From Gracilariopsis chorda (Eukaryota; Rhodophyta; Florideophyceae; Gracilariales; Gracilariaceae), in contig NBIV01000100.1 in assembly GCA_003194525.1 (NCBI GenBank), positions 62,001 through 126,000 of the forward strand: DNA of 64,000 nt, given 5' to 3'. The notes beneath the pieces are model-generated. The model was given only the letters and a program-made list of their open reading frames with translations, was not told the DNA's origin and did not search any database. Every line of letters begins with the position of its first letter. Within the stretch, counting starts at the first letter, position 1. Shown piece by piece: positions 42,161 to 54,214 of the stretch. The translations under genes and the position numbers were made by a program.

Positions 42161-45100
42161 TGGAAATTGATTCATTCAAAAGTGGGTTTTAAGAGTCGAT
42201 ATCCGTCCATTTCAATTCTTTCCCTTTTGATTGTCAAACTAGCATTCCGAAAACACCGACGTTTAGGAGGTTCTCGCGAAACGAGATGAGGTGGGGGTCC
42301 GGTACAACCGGAGACGGTACGTTCGCTAGAAGTTGGGGCCCACTCATCTAAGTTAGGAAGCCCCACCCCTCCGGTGCCCCCAATTTGGTGGAAGTTCCAG
42401 CATTGCGCGAATCAACCGAGTCCATGACCGGTCCATGGTAAAGGCCGCCACTCTCGTTGTCCTCTTCATCTATCATCGTATGATCGAAATTCACTGACGG
42501 CTCATATTTGTCATGGAACGCGTCCTGTGCGATGACCCACTGGAATGGTCTGCGGAAGACTGCGTTGTTCAAATGTCGTTAAATCCATATATGGGTCGTA
42601 ATAAACGAATAATCCAGCAGTTGGATGCCGGCGGCATGGGACTCTTCATGAAGATTTCCCGGGCCATGACCACGGTTGTCCCACGGAATGGTATCCCAGT
42701 TGACCTGGTCAGTCACATCTACGATGTACAAAGCTTCATCCACGTTGTCTTGGCATCCCAATATGATTAACAGGTCGAGTTGTTTGATGATTTTCAGAAC
42801 CAAAGATGGTAGTTGTCATACGCTTCCCAGAGAAGGAAAAGAGCTACGCGTGCAGCCCACTCTGTGGCAATGAGTGACCAATAACCGGATTTCGGATTAT
42901 CGCTGATACAGGATCTTGCATAAATCAGACAAGGAGGCAGTTCCGGGAAGTACGCCTTGGGTACCTTAAGCTGACGGCACCGAGGTGGTAAGGCTGCAAA
43001 GCGACCCCTGAACGTTTAAAGGAGATACCTCTCGGTTTCAATAATGATATACGCAATAAGGTACCCGTGTCGGGAACGCGCCTTGCGCTGAAACTGAATC
43101 TTCTCAGAGAGCACCGTTTGCGCTACGTAGCATCGGATGTACCGAAACTCCACAGGGATGATTGCTCTCACCCAAAAGAGCATATAGGACTCAATGGTTA
43201 CATGGTTTCGAAGTGAGCATTGTCGAACTGGGGCAGGTTATTCCAATAGGATACTTTTCTATAGGTGCGATACCTCGATACGCCAAAGTCGTATTCGCTG
43301 GGAGTCATGTGTTAACTTGGAGTACGCATGAGTCTTTTATACGCAAGCTCCGTCATTTCGTCTTGGACCCTACCTAGGTTCTGTATATGGCAGATTTCTA
43401 TACCAAAAAGGTTAGGATCCCACGCAATGCGTCCTCTCTAATTACGGGAAGTGACCACGTCCAGTTAAAGCCCACGTGGGACAACGCCATTGTGTGCGTA
43501 GGATTGGATCAGTGGTTGGTTAAAATCCTCAAACGGGTAGAACCAAAGAGCACGGGCCTAAATCAAAAGATTTTGTAGCGGATCCCGTGCATCAATATTT
43601 ACCCCGTGGACACGTCCGAGTTAGTTGATGACGACCGAAGTACGCTGAGAGGAGTTCCACTTGTAGAAGTGTACCAGAAGAGTTATTAGAGCGTGACCCT
43701 AAGGCAATGGAGCCATAGGAAACTGGCTCAGTTCAAAGGATGGAGAAGTGATACGCTCAAAATGGGAAGCACCCGCTCCGGGGTTGCGCTGGTTGGAACT
43801 GTTGGAGTTCATTGGTAAAGATAAAGTATCGGAAATGATGTTGTTGGTGTTCTTATGTCACAATATCAGTTGAACGGGAGAATTGTCAGTGTATGTTATG
43901 AGCAGTTGAGTACTTTATACTCTTTTCCGCCAACAGGTCACTTAATCTCTTTGCGATGTTTCCCGGCCTAAGTACAGGAATTAGTAGAGCAAAAAGAGTA
44001 CGCAGATTCTCTATGGGAATTGGATCATGATTGATTAGGTACCAATGTGGCATTTGTTCTACTTATGTGAGAGTGGACCCCCGAAAACTTTGAGAAGAAT
44101 TTTTTATGATTTTTATTTGGAATTTTTGGGAGCTTTTACGGGTGGTTTCTATAATATCTAGAGTTCATGGACGCCTCGTGAGCGTAAAGACGTTACACAT
44201 GGCTGCCATGATTCCTACGTGTCTGGTTGCGCTATGGCTGGGCGCACCGCTCAGTGACACAAACTCGTGGACCAGTGGTGTGATGAACTACAGTATTTAG
44301 TATTTATGAAATGTTGTAACCTAATAGTGTACTCGCCAGAGGAAGGCTTGGACGTTTTAATGTGAAGTAAATGCAAGCAGGGACAAGTCTCTGAGTTCAT
44401 CGCTTAAGCAAAGCCATGGACTCCACTGGGAGATCCACCGCGATTCATTTATTTATAGTCCCCTGCCCAATGTCAATCATGACCTGTCATATGTTTTATC
44501 CTGTGGGTTTGCGCAGTATCTACTGGTATTACCAGTTTTGTTACTATTCTGTTTCCGGAACAGATAGTCGTTTGACACAGTACTTAGTTAGGCTTTGCCG
44601 GCTGAATAAGAAGTAACCTCATGGTCGGGTCTCTTTTGGTTTTCCCGCATTACTCACCGTATTGTACCTTCTTCTATGGTTTCTTTCCTTATTTTTCCCT
44701 TTGGCTTCGCCATAAATTGCAACACCGCTTACATGAACCTATGCACTAATTCGACCCTCTGGTAACCCGATTCTCAGCAAACCCGTCGTAGTATAGCCAG
44801 AAGCCTCTTTTGTCTCCACTCGAACAACGTGTGGTACGGAGGGCTCTATCGCTGAGCCTACCTCGTAAGAGAGCTAGACCACAAACATCTCAAGAGTATC
44901 ATCTATGGATATTGCTCCACGTAACTCTCTGCGATCCTTTTGTCATTATCGTCCAAACTTCGTAGACAAAAATCCCCATCAGCTTCTCACCAGCTCTCGA
45001 AAGTTCAGAAAAATCGAATGAGGAGATCTAACTTAACGAGGTAAATGAGCAGCGCCTTTTCTGCGAAAAAAAACAAGGCAAACACCAAAGCACGGAACTC

Positions 45101-45457
45101 GTCAAAGCCAATTCTAGCGCGGTTTTAAAAAGCGCACCAAACCTAAACCTAACTTCTAACTGTCAACAGTCTCCTTCAATGGCACAATCTTGATCAAACA
45201 CGCCATTTATTGCAGATGAAGCCGACAGCGTCGGACAAAACAGCTTCGAACCAAAAGTGCGCAAGTTCGGTGGGTCGATGATTGTAACAAGCGCAAAGAC
45301 TTTGACGAGGATTCTAAATTCTCTGGTCTAGTTATAATAACAGAACGATGTCGATTGCCAGAGTCACGATGCCCATTGACAGTGAAACATAACTGACTTC
45401 ATCTAATCTTGATTTCATTCCCTCCCCTCGTTTCGTTGCATCATGTATAGAAAAGAG
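42161..45457. other. Degenerate DNA, no supported gene
   Basis: Several plus-strand frames of 60-90 codons (for example 42513-42770, 43162-43377, 43387-43578) have no recognised family and no shared frame. This is probably old, unreadable repeat. Confidence 0.4.
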
Positions 45458-45464
45458 TATAAAA
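45458..45464 (+). promoter_or_regulatory. TATA box before the pogo-type relic
   Basis: TATAAAA, 84 bp before the ATG at 45548. The second pogo-type relic at the right edge has the same arrangement (63212-63218). Confidence 0.5.
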
Positions 45465-45547
45465 GCTCGATTACGTGTATAAACGAACTCTATTTCAGAA
45501 ATTTCACCCTTCAATCCACCAGCACAAAATTATATTCTCCAAGAACA

Positions 45548-46840
45548 ATGGCAGCAATCATGAAGAACGATGCCATGTCATCTTTTCAGGATGAAATTAG
45601 ATGGGCTGTCTAGGAACGATTTGCCTGTCAAAAGTCTCTCGAAGAACTTGAGATAATATACAATATCCCGGAGAGCCTTATAGGCCAATGGTACCACGTA
45701 TGGGTGCGCACGTATCCTCCACGTCAACTGACTCGTCCGGCTGAAGTGGATATTCTTCAACGTAGTGTTGTTCTCTCTACTGCACTAACTGACGAAGAAG
45801 AGAGAAAAATCGTAAAGGATGTCTTGTACTTCCAGCACTACGGTACACCGCTTACGAAGGTAGGCATTCAGAAACTTGTGCCAGCATTTGTACTCAACTA
45901 ATAAAGAAGCACAGGGTCAAATCGGATTCTTTGGTGGCAGGTAGACGCTTGGATACCTCCATGGATTTGCAAAACGCTGCAGCCTTCAGTACAAACCAGT
46001 CCGCGTTATGAAGGTGAAACTCGTTGAAACTCTACCTCCAACAAGCGGTGCTCAACATATCGCCCTGCTGCAAGAGTCGATGAGAAGATATTGCATCCAT
46101 ATTCCCAAGCAGGTATTCAAGATAGGCTCATCGAGGGCTTTAATTTCGAAATTACTCGGTGGAAGTGTGTGCAAAGGCATAAAAAGATCCGATTCGGTTT
46201 TGACCCAAAATGCCGTTCGTACTACATACTCCAGTGCTGGTGTTACCGTTATGCCCGTGGTCTCCGCTGATGGTCGAGCATAGAAGCCAGTTGTGGTCTT
46301 TCGGGGGAAAATTGCCTATTTAATGTACGTTGACGGCATTCTTCAGACAATGCATGACTTCTTACAGGGGATTATTTCTAATGTCGATGGTGCGATTGTC
46401 TTTGAATGGGACACGTTTCTCATTGAGAGAACTGAAGAGGTTAGAAGTGGTGAGAACAATATACTAGTAATGAATGGTTATGCAGTACACCTGCACTTTC
46501 GCAAACTGGATCCCCTTTACAAAACTCGCGTCATTTGTGTCGCGCTACCATCCCCTACGAGTCTTATTCTTCAGCCCCTTGACGTAAGCGTGTTTTCTGC
46601 TTACAAACCATACTAGAAGCGCAGAATCCATCGGTTACCCAGACTGGTAATGGTGATGAATGCTTTCTATATCGCTAATTGTGTGAACATTGCTGTCCCA
46701 TTCATTAATCGTGCCAAACATTCGAAACGGGTTTATGCGAACAGTTTTTTGGATACAGTCAGCTCGTTGCGCTTCTATAAAACCTTTGAAGGAGTTATTT
46801 TCTGTTGGGGAGAGTGATGGAAGTGACAAGGAGAGTTGGG
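45548..46840 (+). pseudogene. Pogo/Tigger-type (DDE_1) transposase relic
   Basis: Opens at ATG 45548 with a helix-turn-helix (SLEELEIIYNIPESLIGQW). A CENP-B-like DNA-binding part follows (LTDEEERKIVKDVLYFQHYG). The DDE_1 core has VTVMPVVSADG, VVVFRGK, ILVMNGYAVHLHF and LILQPLDVSVFSAYK. The second catalytic Asp of the family (LxxDG) reads Asn here, and the first is out of frame. Stops occur at 45613 (TAG) and in several other places. The downstream Copia insertion (TSD CTGCA at 46932) cut the element. A basic tail frame at 54.3-54.45 kb beyond that insertion may be its C-terminus. Confidence 0.8.
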
Positions 46841-46936
46841 AGCATTTGGTTGAGGCGTATTGCCGCAAGTCGTGGAGTTTTGTTCGGGAATAATTTATTC
46901 ATAAAAGTGCATGTGTAAAACTTTCCACAAACTGCA

Positions 46937-47286
46937 TGTCGTGAAATAATACGTGAAAGAAAGGGGTGGCCTGTAGTGGTAGCTAGGGGCGGCTCAAAAA
47001 ACATGATTCCTTTGCTTAGAGAGGTACAGTTGATGATAATAATGGGTTGGGGAACAGACGAGAGGCGAAGGCCGAGCTCTGTTCCCTCCTTTTATACTCA
47101 GAGAGAAAGAAGCTAGTCGTATTTCTCGGTAGTTAGAGTCCTAACATGCTCGCATGAATGCGGCATTGTAAGCAGCCATCACACCATCCTCGGGGATGGT
47201 GAGAAGGCAGGATGGTGAGATGGTCTATTCCATCTCCTTTTTCCTCACCGTCTGACAAGGACTGTGAGCGGAGCTTTATCCTCATA
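46937..47286 (-). repeat. 3' LTR of the Copia element
   Basis: About 350 bp. On the plus strand it begins TGTCGTGAAATAATAC and ends CCTCATA. Compared with the other LTR it lacks a block of about 20 bases between two GGTGAGA words, a deletion by slippage. Confidence 0.85.
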
Positions 47287-47300
47287 TTCCCTTCTCTTTT
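47287..47300 (-). other. Polypurine tract of the Copia element
   Basis: On the minus strand AAAAGAGAAGGGAA sits directly beside the 3' LTR, the normal place for the plus-strand primer. Confidence 0.7.
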
Positions 47301-47308
47301 CGTATGGC

Positions 47309-49196
47309 TTACAATTGTCGCATAAAATCACGTATAACTAGTTGATCAATATCTAAAACGCATTTGGAAGTACTTAATATTTGGTTCAAAGCATCACAGT
47401 TCTTAACTTTGGTAAAACAATCGGCGGGATTGTTGGCGGAGGTGATATACCCAACATCAGAAATTTCGTGGTTCGAGTAGGGTTCACGAACAGCAGAAAT
47501 GTCGATCATTAGTCGCTTTTCAGATGTCGATGAGCTTTTTGTTATTACGTCGAATATACTTTTTGAGTCAGTAAGCATTGTGACTGGAATTTGTTTTCCA
47601 ATTATTGACTCTAAGTCATGTTTGATAAAATAAGCTATATCGAATTCATCTGCAAATGCGTATAGCTCTCCTCCTAAAACGGGTCAGGTAATGCGCTGGC
47701 TTTTGTGACTTGAGAAATGAAGAATATTGCAGTTATCGAACTTGTCCATGAGAAGAATAATGAATCCGATCTGGGATGAATTGTCTGCATTGTTGGCAAA
47801 TGATGAATCGGAATATACCTTGAGGGGGAGTGAATTGATATCAAGTTTCACATATTTCAGATTTACATTTTGACTTTGCTGAATATGTTTTACGACTTTG
47901 TTGATGTTCTTCACATATTCGCTTGAGAAAGATTGTTCCGTAACTTGAGCAGCCATGTTGACAGCACAGCAAATGTCTGGTCGCATGTGAGTCAACCAAG
48001 CAAGTTTGTGTCTGAATGAACGGAAATCAGAAAAGTTGCAATCTTTTGGAAGAATTCGCAATCGTTTGGCATAATGTTCCTGACTTAGTGAAAATCCGTT
48101 ACTGGTTGTGCGTATTCTTACGCCTGCAAATAAAGCGGAATCCATTTCCAAGTCTTTTGATTCAAATTTCTGAATGGAGAGGGTTGCCTGTTGCAGGAAT
48201 TGATCGGTTCCGCATTGAATAAGGTCATCTACGTAAAAACCCGATAATCCAGTTAACTTTGACTTTTCGTGTTTCATAAATAGTGACAAATCTCCTTTTG
48301 TCGGTTTCATTCCTAGGTCTTCTTTCAGATGAGTTGTTATTATTCTGTACCAATAGTCTCCAGAGTCTGAGAGTCCATAGAGAGGGCGGAGAAGTTCCAA
48401 CAACATGTCTGCTGGAAGGTCCAATTCTTTTGGAGGCTTCAAGTATATACTTTACGCATGAGTTTCTCTGCGGATTGTAAGTATGCTTGGCGAACATTTG
48501 TGTTCCATACTCTATATCCAAGAATAGCGGCAATGGTAACGAGAATTTGTGTTGAGTATTGTCTTAGATTAGGTGAATTGTGTACAAGAAGAGCTTTCTC
48601 TGGATCTTTGTGCCCTTGGACGACAAATCTGGCTTTGAATATTTCTACATCAGTTTCTGGGTTTTTGATGGCGAGCAAAAATCTTACAGTGAGAATATTG
48701 GCGTCTTCTGACACTTCGTCTTTTCTAATGACTTTCCACGTTCCGCGCGATATTAATCCTGCCGGCTCTTTTCAATTAGCTTCACTGAATGCTGGTAGGT
48801 TCCGAAGGTGATCGGAAGGACCTAACACTTCAGTGATTTGAACATCATAGAGTTCAAAATCACCAAGAAGTATTGGTTGGAGACAAGTATGAAGATTGTT
48901 TATTAGTTCACCACGATGGAAGGGTTTGACTTGCGCAATAGAATGTTGGACTGTTTCTCCATTGCAGTTAATGAAGACCTGCTTGTCATCAATTTTCACA
49001 ATTCTGAAGGGTCCAGTCCACTTTCTTGGCTTCAAGTCCTCCCGATAAACAAGAACTTCTTGTCCAATCTTCAAGGTTGTCGATGCGGCAGATGGAATGC
49101 GAGCGACGATTGCACGGCGCAAACGAAGCTCCGAAGTGATAGTTTCCATCTCAGTGCGCGCAATTTGAAGAGCTCTCATTCGCTCTTCATGATTTG
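47309..49196 (-). pseudogene. Copia integrase tail, reverse transcriptase and RNase H, broken
   Basis: From 49196 downwards: the integrase C-terminal part (ERMRALQIARTEMETITSEL, then VLVYREDLKPRKWTGPFRIV), a stop (TGA 48772-48774), the RT start (GTWKVI, FKARFVVQGHKD), a one-base frameshift near 48440, and the RT core with FYVDDLIQ (catalytic pair intact, about 48235). RNase H follows (VYSDSSFANN). The last part (TDSKSIFDVITKSSSTSEKRLMID, 47309-47578) is in a further frame after a stop near 47684. RT and RNase H order is that of Copia, not Ty3. Confidence 0.88.
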
Positions 49197-49201
49197 GAAG
49201 T

Positions 49202-50034
49202 TGTAATGCAACGCCCTCAGGGAGGGATTCTTGGTACTTGAACGCTTTCCCGATATTATCGGTTGTGTAGTGTGTATATGAACTACGCCCCACAATGGTG
49301 GATATGGACACGTGGGACACGGTTTTGGGTCAATTGGTGGTTGGCCACAGTAGTGGATGTTGCCACGAAATGTGGAGTATTTTAGTTAATATTATTTATT
49401 ATTTTCACACCCATTTCTGGGAAGCTAGTACTTAGTGCGACGGCGCACTGCCGTCGCACCAGTAAACCTTCCCCAACAAGGGACCCCAACCTGGGGAATT
49501 GGCTCTAGTTGTTACCGCTTGCGCGCGTGCTCTACTCCTCCTTGGAGGGAAATGCCGTAAACCACGGGACATCTAACCCCCTTGCACATCTAAAGAGGCC
49601 CATCCTTGGGAGTATAATTGTTCCAACAACATTGGTGTTTCGCCCTGTATAGGGAGTCCTGTCCACCGGCATTGCCGTAATTGTTCGTCGCTCTCGCGAC
49701 TCACCCTCGCCCGATCTTCCTCCTTTCCATTCACTCTCCTCCTTTCCCCCTTTCAGGGTAGTACATCCCGCTACCCGCGACCCCTCCTGTGTGCACCCGC
49801 TCACACTTCCCCACTTACGTGGAAACATACCTCTACTGAGGATCACACCCCGCTCACGCGGATACCAATTCTTCGCCTTCACCTCCCTGCGCAAGTCGCG
49901 ACAGGTGTCCTTGGTCTTACAAACCGGCTTTGCCGTGACACCTCTGGGAGGGCTATACCCAACTGGGTTCACCTTGTGAGAGGAAGATCCCGAACGTCTT
50001 TCGGTGTTTTTCCCCCTTACGGCATTGCACCACA
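49202..50034 (+). repeat. Solo LTR inserted in the Copia integrase
   Basis: An 833-bp solo LTR with tips TGTAATGCAACGCC and GGCATTGCACCACA, which form an imperfect 14-base inverted repeat. The 5-bp duplication GAAGT lies at 49197-49201 and 50035-50039. With the LTR and one duplication removed, the integrase frame on the minus strand becomes continuous, which proves the borders. A second member of the family is at 25084-25856. The ORF that appears to cross it on the minus strand (49532-50284) is a chimera of Copia and LTR. Confidence 0.93.
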
Positions 50035-50039
50035 GAAGT

Positions 50040-51145
50040 TCTGTGCTAAAGGGCGGGAAGAGAGGAAGAACTCCAAATACGAGTAGCGAAGGTAGTAGTC
50101 CTTCGGGGTTCATTGTATCGTTCATAGCCTTGACATCAAGTCGAAGGGCTAAAGCGATGGGGACATCGGGCTCGCTGTATCGAATCTTTTCGTAGATACG
50201 ACGTAAGGGTTCATGGTACCGTTTACCGGTTCCAAGGGAATTATGACTTTCAACGCCTGAGAACTGTAAGTTGATTCCAGCCATGCTTGTCAGTTCTTTT
50301 CATCGAGCGGATGTGAATTGTCTGGCTTTATCCAGTCTCATCTTGTCTGGATAGCTGGTGTATAACGTGGCCCAACAACCGATAAATGCGTACCAGATTG
50401 CTTCAATGGTCTGAATCTTGAGGAAAACTGCTGAGCTGAAGTGTGTTTGTGTGTCGACAACGTGTAGAGCTGGCATTTTGTCCAAGAACATAAGATCCAA
50501 AGCAATTTCACTGTTGAATATTATTTTGCCTGGAATGGATACTTGGAAGGACTGTTGCCGGGGTGTAAAACGTTGGCACGTGGCACATGATTTTGAAATA
50601 TGCTCAATGAGTTTCCTGGTCTCAACCGTGGCATGTTCTGGCTTTGTTCGGGAGATCAAGTTGAAAAGCTTGTTTGCGCTTGGATGGTACAAGTGCATAT
50701 GCATTTTTCGGAGTTCATTCTTTGTGTAAAGAATCTCAGAGAAGTCCCTTTCTAAGTACATATGACCGAATTTCCGCGTGATTGGTATCGACCAGTTGAA
50801 CTTCTTGCTGAGTAACATGTTGTCCACGTTGTCAGGTACAAGAGCGTGTAAGTCCAAGATATCGAGTCCAATAAGAAGAGGTACAGAGGGGTCGACGACG
50901 TCAATCTCAAGTGGAAGAAAAGTGTTGCTAGGGATTGGAATGCGTACTTGCATTGTTCCACGGCTGAAGTATATGCCATCTCCAAATTTAAAAGCTTCGT
51001 TGGAGTGATTCAGCTTAAATGGAATGCCTACAAGTTTACAGTACGCTTGGGCTTGTTGTTTTCCTACTTCAGATTGTTGTGCCCCAGAATCTAGACATGC
51101 GCCTTGAAATTCGCGTCGGTTTCTCTCGAAGGAGCTTGTCTTCAT
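50040..51145 (-). pseudogene. Copia protease and integrase, broken
   Basis: Minus strand. The protease has CLDSGAQQSEV (about 51074-51100) and the flap region PLLIGLDILDLHAL. The GAG-pre-integrase zinc finger follows (MHLYHPSANKLF with CATCQRF). The integrase core has Asp in IALDLMFLDK and Asp in LDKARQFTSA. A TGA at 50300-50302 (position of an expected Trp or Arg) interrupts it before FSGVESHNSLG, which holds the catalytic Glu. The solo LTR then splits the frame at 50040. Apart from the TGA it is open from 51145 to the LTR. Confidence 0.88.
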
Positions 51146-51312
51146 GTTGTGAATATCAACAAGGTTCCAACGAGGTGTTCGTGAATTGTATCGTGCTTGC
51201 TTTCGTGTATAAAAACGAATGATTCGAGGTGAGCCATTGGAGGAGTTGTGTGGTCCTTTCTTGTTCTGCTGCTTGGGAGGAGCACTACGGCAGAAATCGT
51301 TAGTACTCTCGG

Positions 51313-52917
51313 TTAAAAATCCTCAAGGCAATTTGAGAGGGAAGGTTCGCTACTCTGCGTTCCAAAATTAGATGCAAAGAATTGTTCGGAAGGATGAGAC
51401 TTTTGGTCATTTGCACTATTGTCTGCCATTTCATTGCAAGCAAAGAATGTTTCCGTGTTTTCAAATTCATCGGCATCACTGGACTCCTCGAGTTGTTGGC
51501 AGATTTCGTACAGGACGCGTTTCAAAGCCTTGTTCTGGTCCTTATAGCCATTGCGTTGCAAATATTGCACACGGCTGGCAGCATTATTGGTGAGTTCCTT
51601 GCGTTGCCTGCAATCGGCAATTACGTGTCCGGGTTTTCCACAATTCCAACATTGAACATTTCGTTTGTTCCTGGATTAACAAAAGTTTTTCCTGTTTGTG
51701 GAATGCGGGTGACGTACGTATCGGGATTGGCCAGCATAGAACGCTTCACTCGTGTCAGGGTTCTGAAAATCGTCGTTGGAAAGTGAGTCCAACTGAAGAC
51801 TTTTTTGATCTCGCATGCGACCGATTTTCTCTTCTTGATCCAGTTGAATTGCGGCTTCCAACTGACCGTAAAGTTCATGATAACTAATCAGTCCCGCATT
51901 GGCCCTGATGCAGGAATCTTGCGCCCAGGAATTACCAATTACAGCATTCTGTAAATATTCGATTCTGTTGTGCTCGGATCAGCAGTGCAAAGGGCCTTGT
52001 GCGGACAACTTCGAAATTTCTTCCTGGAGTTTCTCCAAAGCGTCGCATAGTGAAGAGCTCTTTGAAACAAATTTTTGGATTCGTAAGTTACGTAAACAGC
52101 CAGCAATGCGGTTCTGACGGGAAAGAGAATTATACTCCTTTTCCATTACTGCTGAAGCTTCCCTGAAACTTCGCACTCTGCCATAAACGTTTTGTACGTA
52201 AAAACGTTTCGCGTTTCCACGCAAAATGTGGTGTAAGTATTGGAGTCTTTGATGGTTGGATAGATTGTAATCTAGAGCGGCATACTTATAGTCGCTTAGA
52301 AGTTCCTCCTAACATTCACCAAGGGCTCCTGTGAATTTAGAAGATTCATCTTTGAAACGAGACGCAATATAGTGAGCTATCCTGTCTCGATTGTCACCAA
52401 AGTTCGTTTGTGGCTCATTGGTAACGTTGTGAGCACGCTATGGCTGGCGTTGGCGACTTTGCTCATTCACGCGTTTCGGAGGTGAGAGCTCCCGTTGTTG
52501 CTCAACCTCAGTTTCTTCTTCGACGTCTGCAAATCTCTGTGGTTTTTGTCGGGTAGGCGGAGCAGGTGCCGGCGTTTGCTCGAATAAATCTATAGCAGTG
52601 AAAGCATCTTCTAAATGGGACTGCTCAAAAATTGTTTTAGCAATTCTTTTTAAGAGGTGACCGCTTTCATGTTCTGCAATACCAATTCCACGATCTTCAG
52701 AAAACTTTGCAAACTTATGCGTAAGCAATCCATCACTTAAAATTGTAAAAGTGAGTAGCTTATCTGGAGGGTATTCAGTTCTCAGAAGTTCTATTACTTG
52801 AGCAGGCTCTGCTTGGGTATTGTTTTCTTGAATATTCTTAATAAATTCGATAAATTGTCGTTGTTGCTGATTTGCATACCTAAAATTGGTACTAAAATTT
52901 CCGTTAAGTGGCAGCAT
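51313..52917 (-). pseudogene. Copia Gag with CCHC knuckle, broken
   Basis: ATG at 52917 opens MLPLNGNFSTNFRYANQQ and a helical Gag domain ending near 52438 in a Glu/Arg-rich linker. Further pieces in other frames continue (REASAVMEKEYNSLSRQNRI near 52140). A typical CCHC zinc knuckle (CWNCGKPGHVIADC, about 51610-51651) and an acidic tail (SSDADEFENTETFF) ending at 51313 complete it. At least three frame changes are needed. The knuckle identifies it as nucleocapsid. Confidence 0.82.
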
Positions 52918-53166
52918 GATGAACTAAACACTAAACAAATTACTACAGTGTTATGTATGCTAATAAAATAGAGTACTGTGTTTAACTAAGCTTTACTCGT
53001 AAAACATTAGCCTATTAGTATTGGTTAGTAATCGTATAGTAATACGCAAAAGCAACACTATTTATTTATTTAAATTTTGATTGTATAGCACTTTGAAGTG
53101 TGCCTTGCCGTTGTTGTGGTGGTTCAAATGATGATGCGACTCACCTCAGCGCTTACAGGTTGCACA

Positions 53167-53619
53167 TTAAGGCGGAGTACGCTTACACTGCACGCAGTTG
53201 TGATGTGTTTTAGACTGACAGTGGTCAAAAAAGGTTTTTGCACTGTTGCACTGAATTTTGCACAACGTGCAGAAGCGTTTGGCACGAGCCACACGCGTGG
53301 TCTTCTTCTTTGGTTGCAATTGGTTTGCCAAACACCCGGCTTATTTTCTGCGAAGCTTCTGTATGCCACTGGTGCTCGGCTGCACTGGCACTTGTGCGTG
53401 TTGGCGGCGGCGGGGCACGGATACCTCTTCGGCTTCAAGGTCAAACACACTTGGCAGGTGGCTTGGTTCTGATTCACTGTCCAATTTGGAAGAGGTCAGA
53501 TGGTGCAATATGTTCGTTAGTTGCTGATTGGTTGGTGGCGCTAGTAATACAGCACGGTGGTGACGATGCAGGGAAGGTGGGTGCTCTACGGTTACCGTAG
53601 GATAGATTGAATTGTTCAT
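53167..53619 (-). pseudogene. ORF0: zinc-finger protein in the Copia leader, one stop
   Basis: Between the 5' LTR and Gag, on the element's coding strand, a frame opens at ATG 53619 (MNNSIYPTVTVEHPPSLHRH). It has a Pro/Ser-rich middle part, is interrupted by one TAA (53341-53343), and continues in the same frame to 53167. The second part holds a U1/JAZ-type C2H2 finger (CTLCKIQCNSAKTFFDHCQSKTH), then Cys-rich residues and a stop. Copia elements do not normally encode a separate protein here. It could be an acquired gene with an RNA- or DNA-binding role in packaging or targeting, or a captured host gene. Confidence 0.6.
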
Positions 53620-53837
53620 AAAAACAGTGCCCGGCTTTCTACAAGCCACTGTGTTTATATGCTGATTAGACACTAAAAGAATATAGATTGCAAAACATGT
53701 TTGGTTAGTAATTAAGTCTTACATGTATTGGTTACAAACCTGTAATAAGTACCAACAGAATTTTTCAATCCTTTAGATGTGGAACAACGTACTTGGAGAC
53801 GGTAAAAATCGTCGATTATGTACGGATAATTCCGGAG

Positions 53838-54209
53838 TGTCGTGAAATAATACGTTGAAAAAAGGGCCGCCAGTGGTGGTAGCTAGGGGCGGCCAAAAAA
53901 GGATGATTCCTGTGCTCAGAGAGGCAGAGTTGATGATAATAATGGGTTGGGGAACAGACGAGAGGTGAAGGAAGAGCTCTTTTTCCTTCTTTTATACTCA
54001 GAGCGAAAGTTGCTAGTTGCCTTTATCGGTAGTTAGAGTCCTAACATGCTTGCATGCATGCGGCATTGTAAGCAGCCATCACACCATCCTCGGGGATGGT
54101 GAGAAAGCCGGACGCTTTTTCACGATCCCCAAGGACGGTGAGATGGTCCATTCCATCTCCTTTTTCCTCACCGTCTGACAAGGACTGTGAGCGGAGCTTT
54201 ATTCTCATA
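53838..54209 (-). repeat. 5' LTR of the Copia element
   Basis: About 372 bp. On the plus strand it begins TGTCGTGAAATAATAC and ends TTCTCATA, followed by the CTGCA duplication. It carries about 22 more bases than the other LTR near 54105-54140. Confidence 0.85.
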
Positions 54210-54214
54210 CTGCA

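Larger units (their letters stand above)
46937..54209 (-). mobile_element. Ty1/Copia element with nested solo LTR
   Basis: Full-length Copia element on the minus strand, 7273 bp including an 838-bp foreign insertion (LTR plus duplication). Its LTRs (350 and 372 bp) are flanked by CTGCA on both sides (46932-46936 and 54210-54214). Order on the minus strand: LTR, leader with an extra zinc-finger ORF, Gag, protease-integrase, RT-RNase H, polypurine tract, LTR. All the coding parts carry frameshifts or stops, so it is dead. It landed in or next to the pogo-type relic. Confidence 0.92.

Noticed and set aside
49532-50284. 250-codon minus-strand ORF that looks like a novel gene
   Set aside because: It is a chimera. 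Its first third is Copia integrase and the rest is the antisense of the inserted solo LTR.
7274-50302. TGA read as tryptophan (altered genetic code)
   Set aside because: TAA and TAG also interrupt the same relics, and the intact 1541-codon frame, the GH16 gene and the zinc-finger gene use TGG and normal stops.
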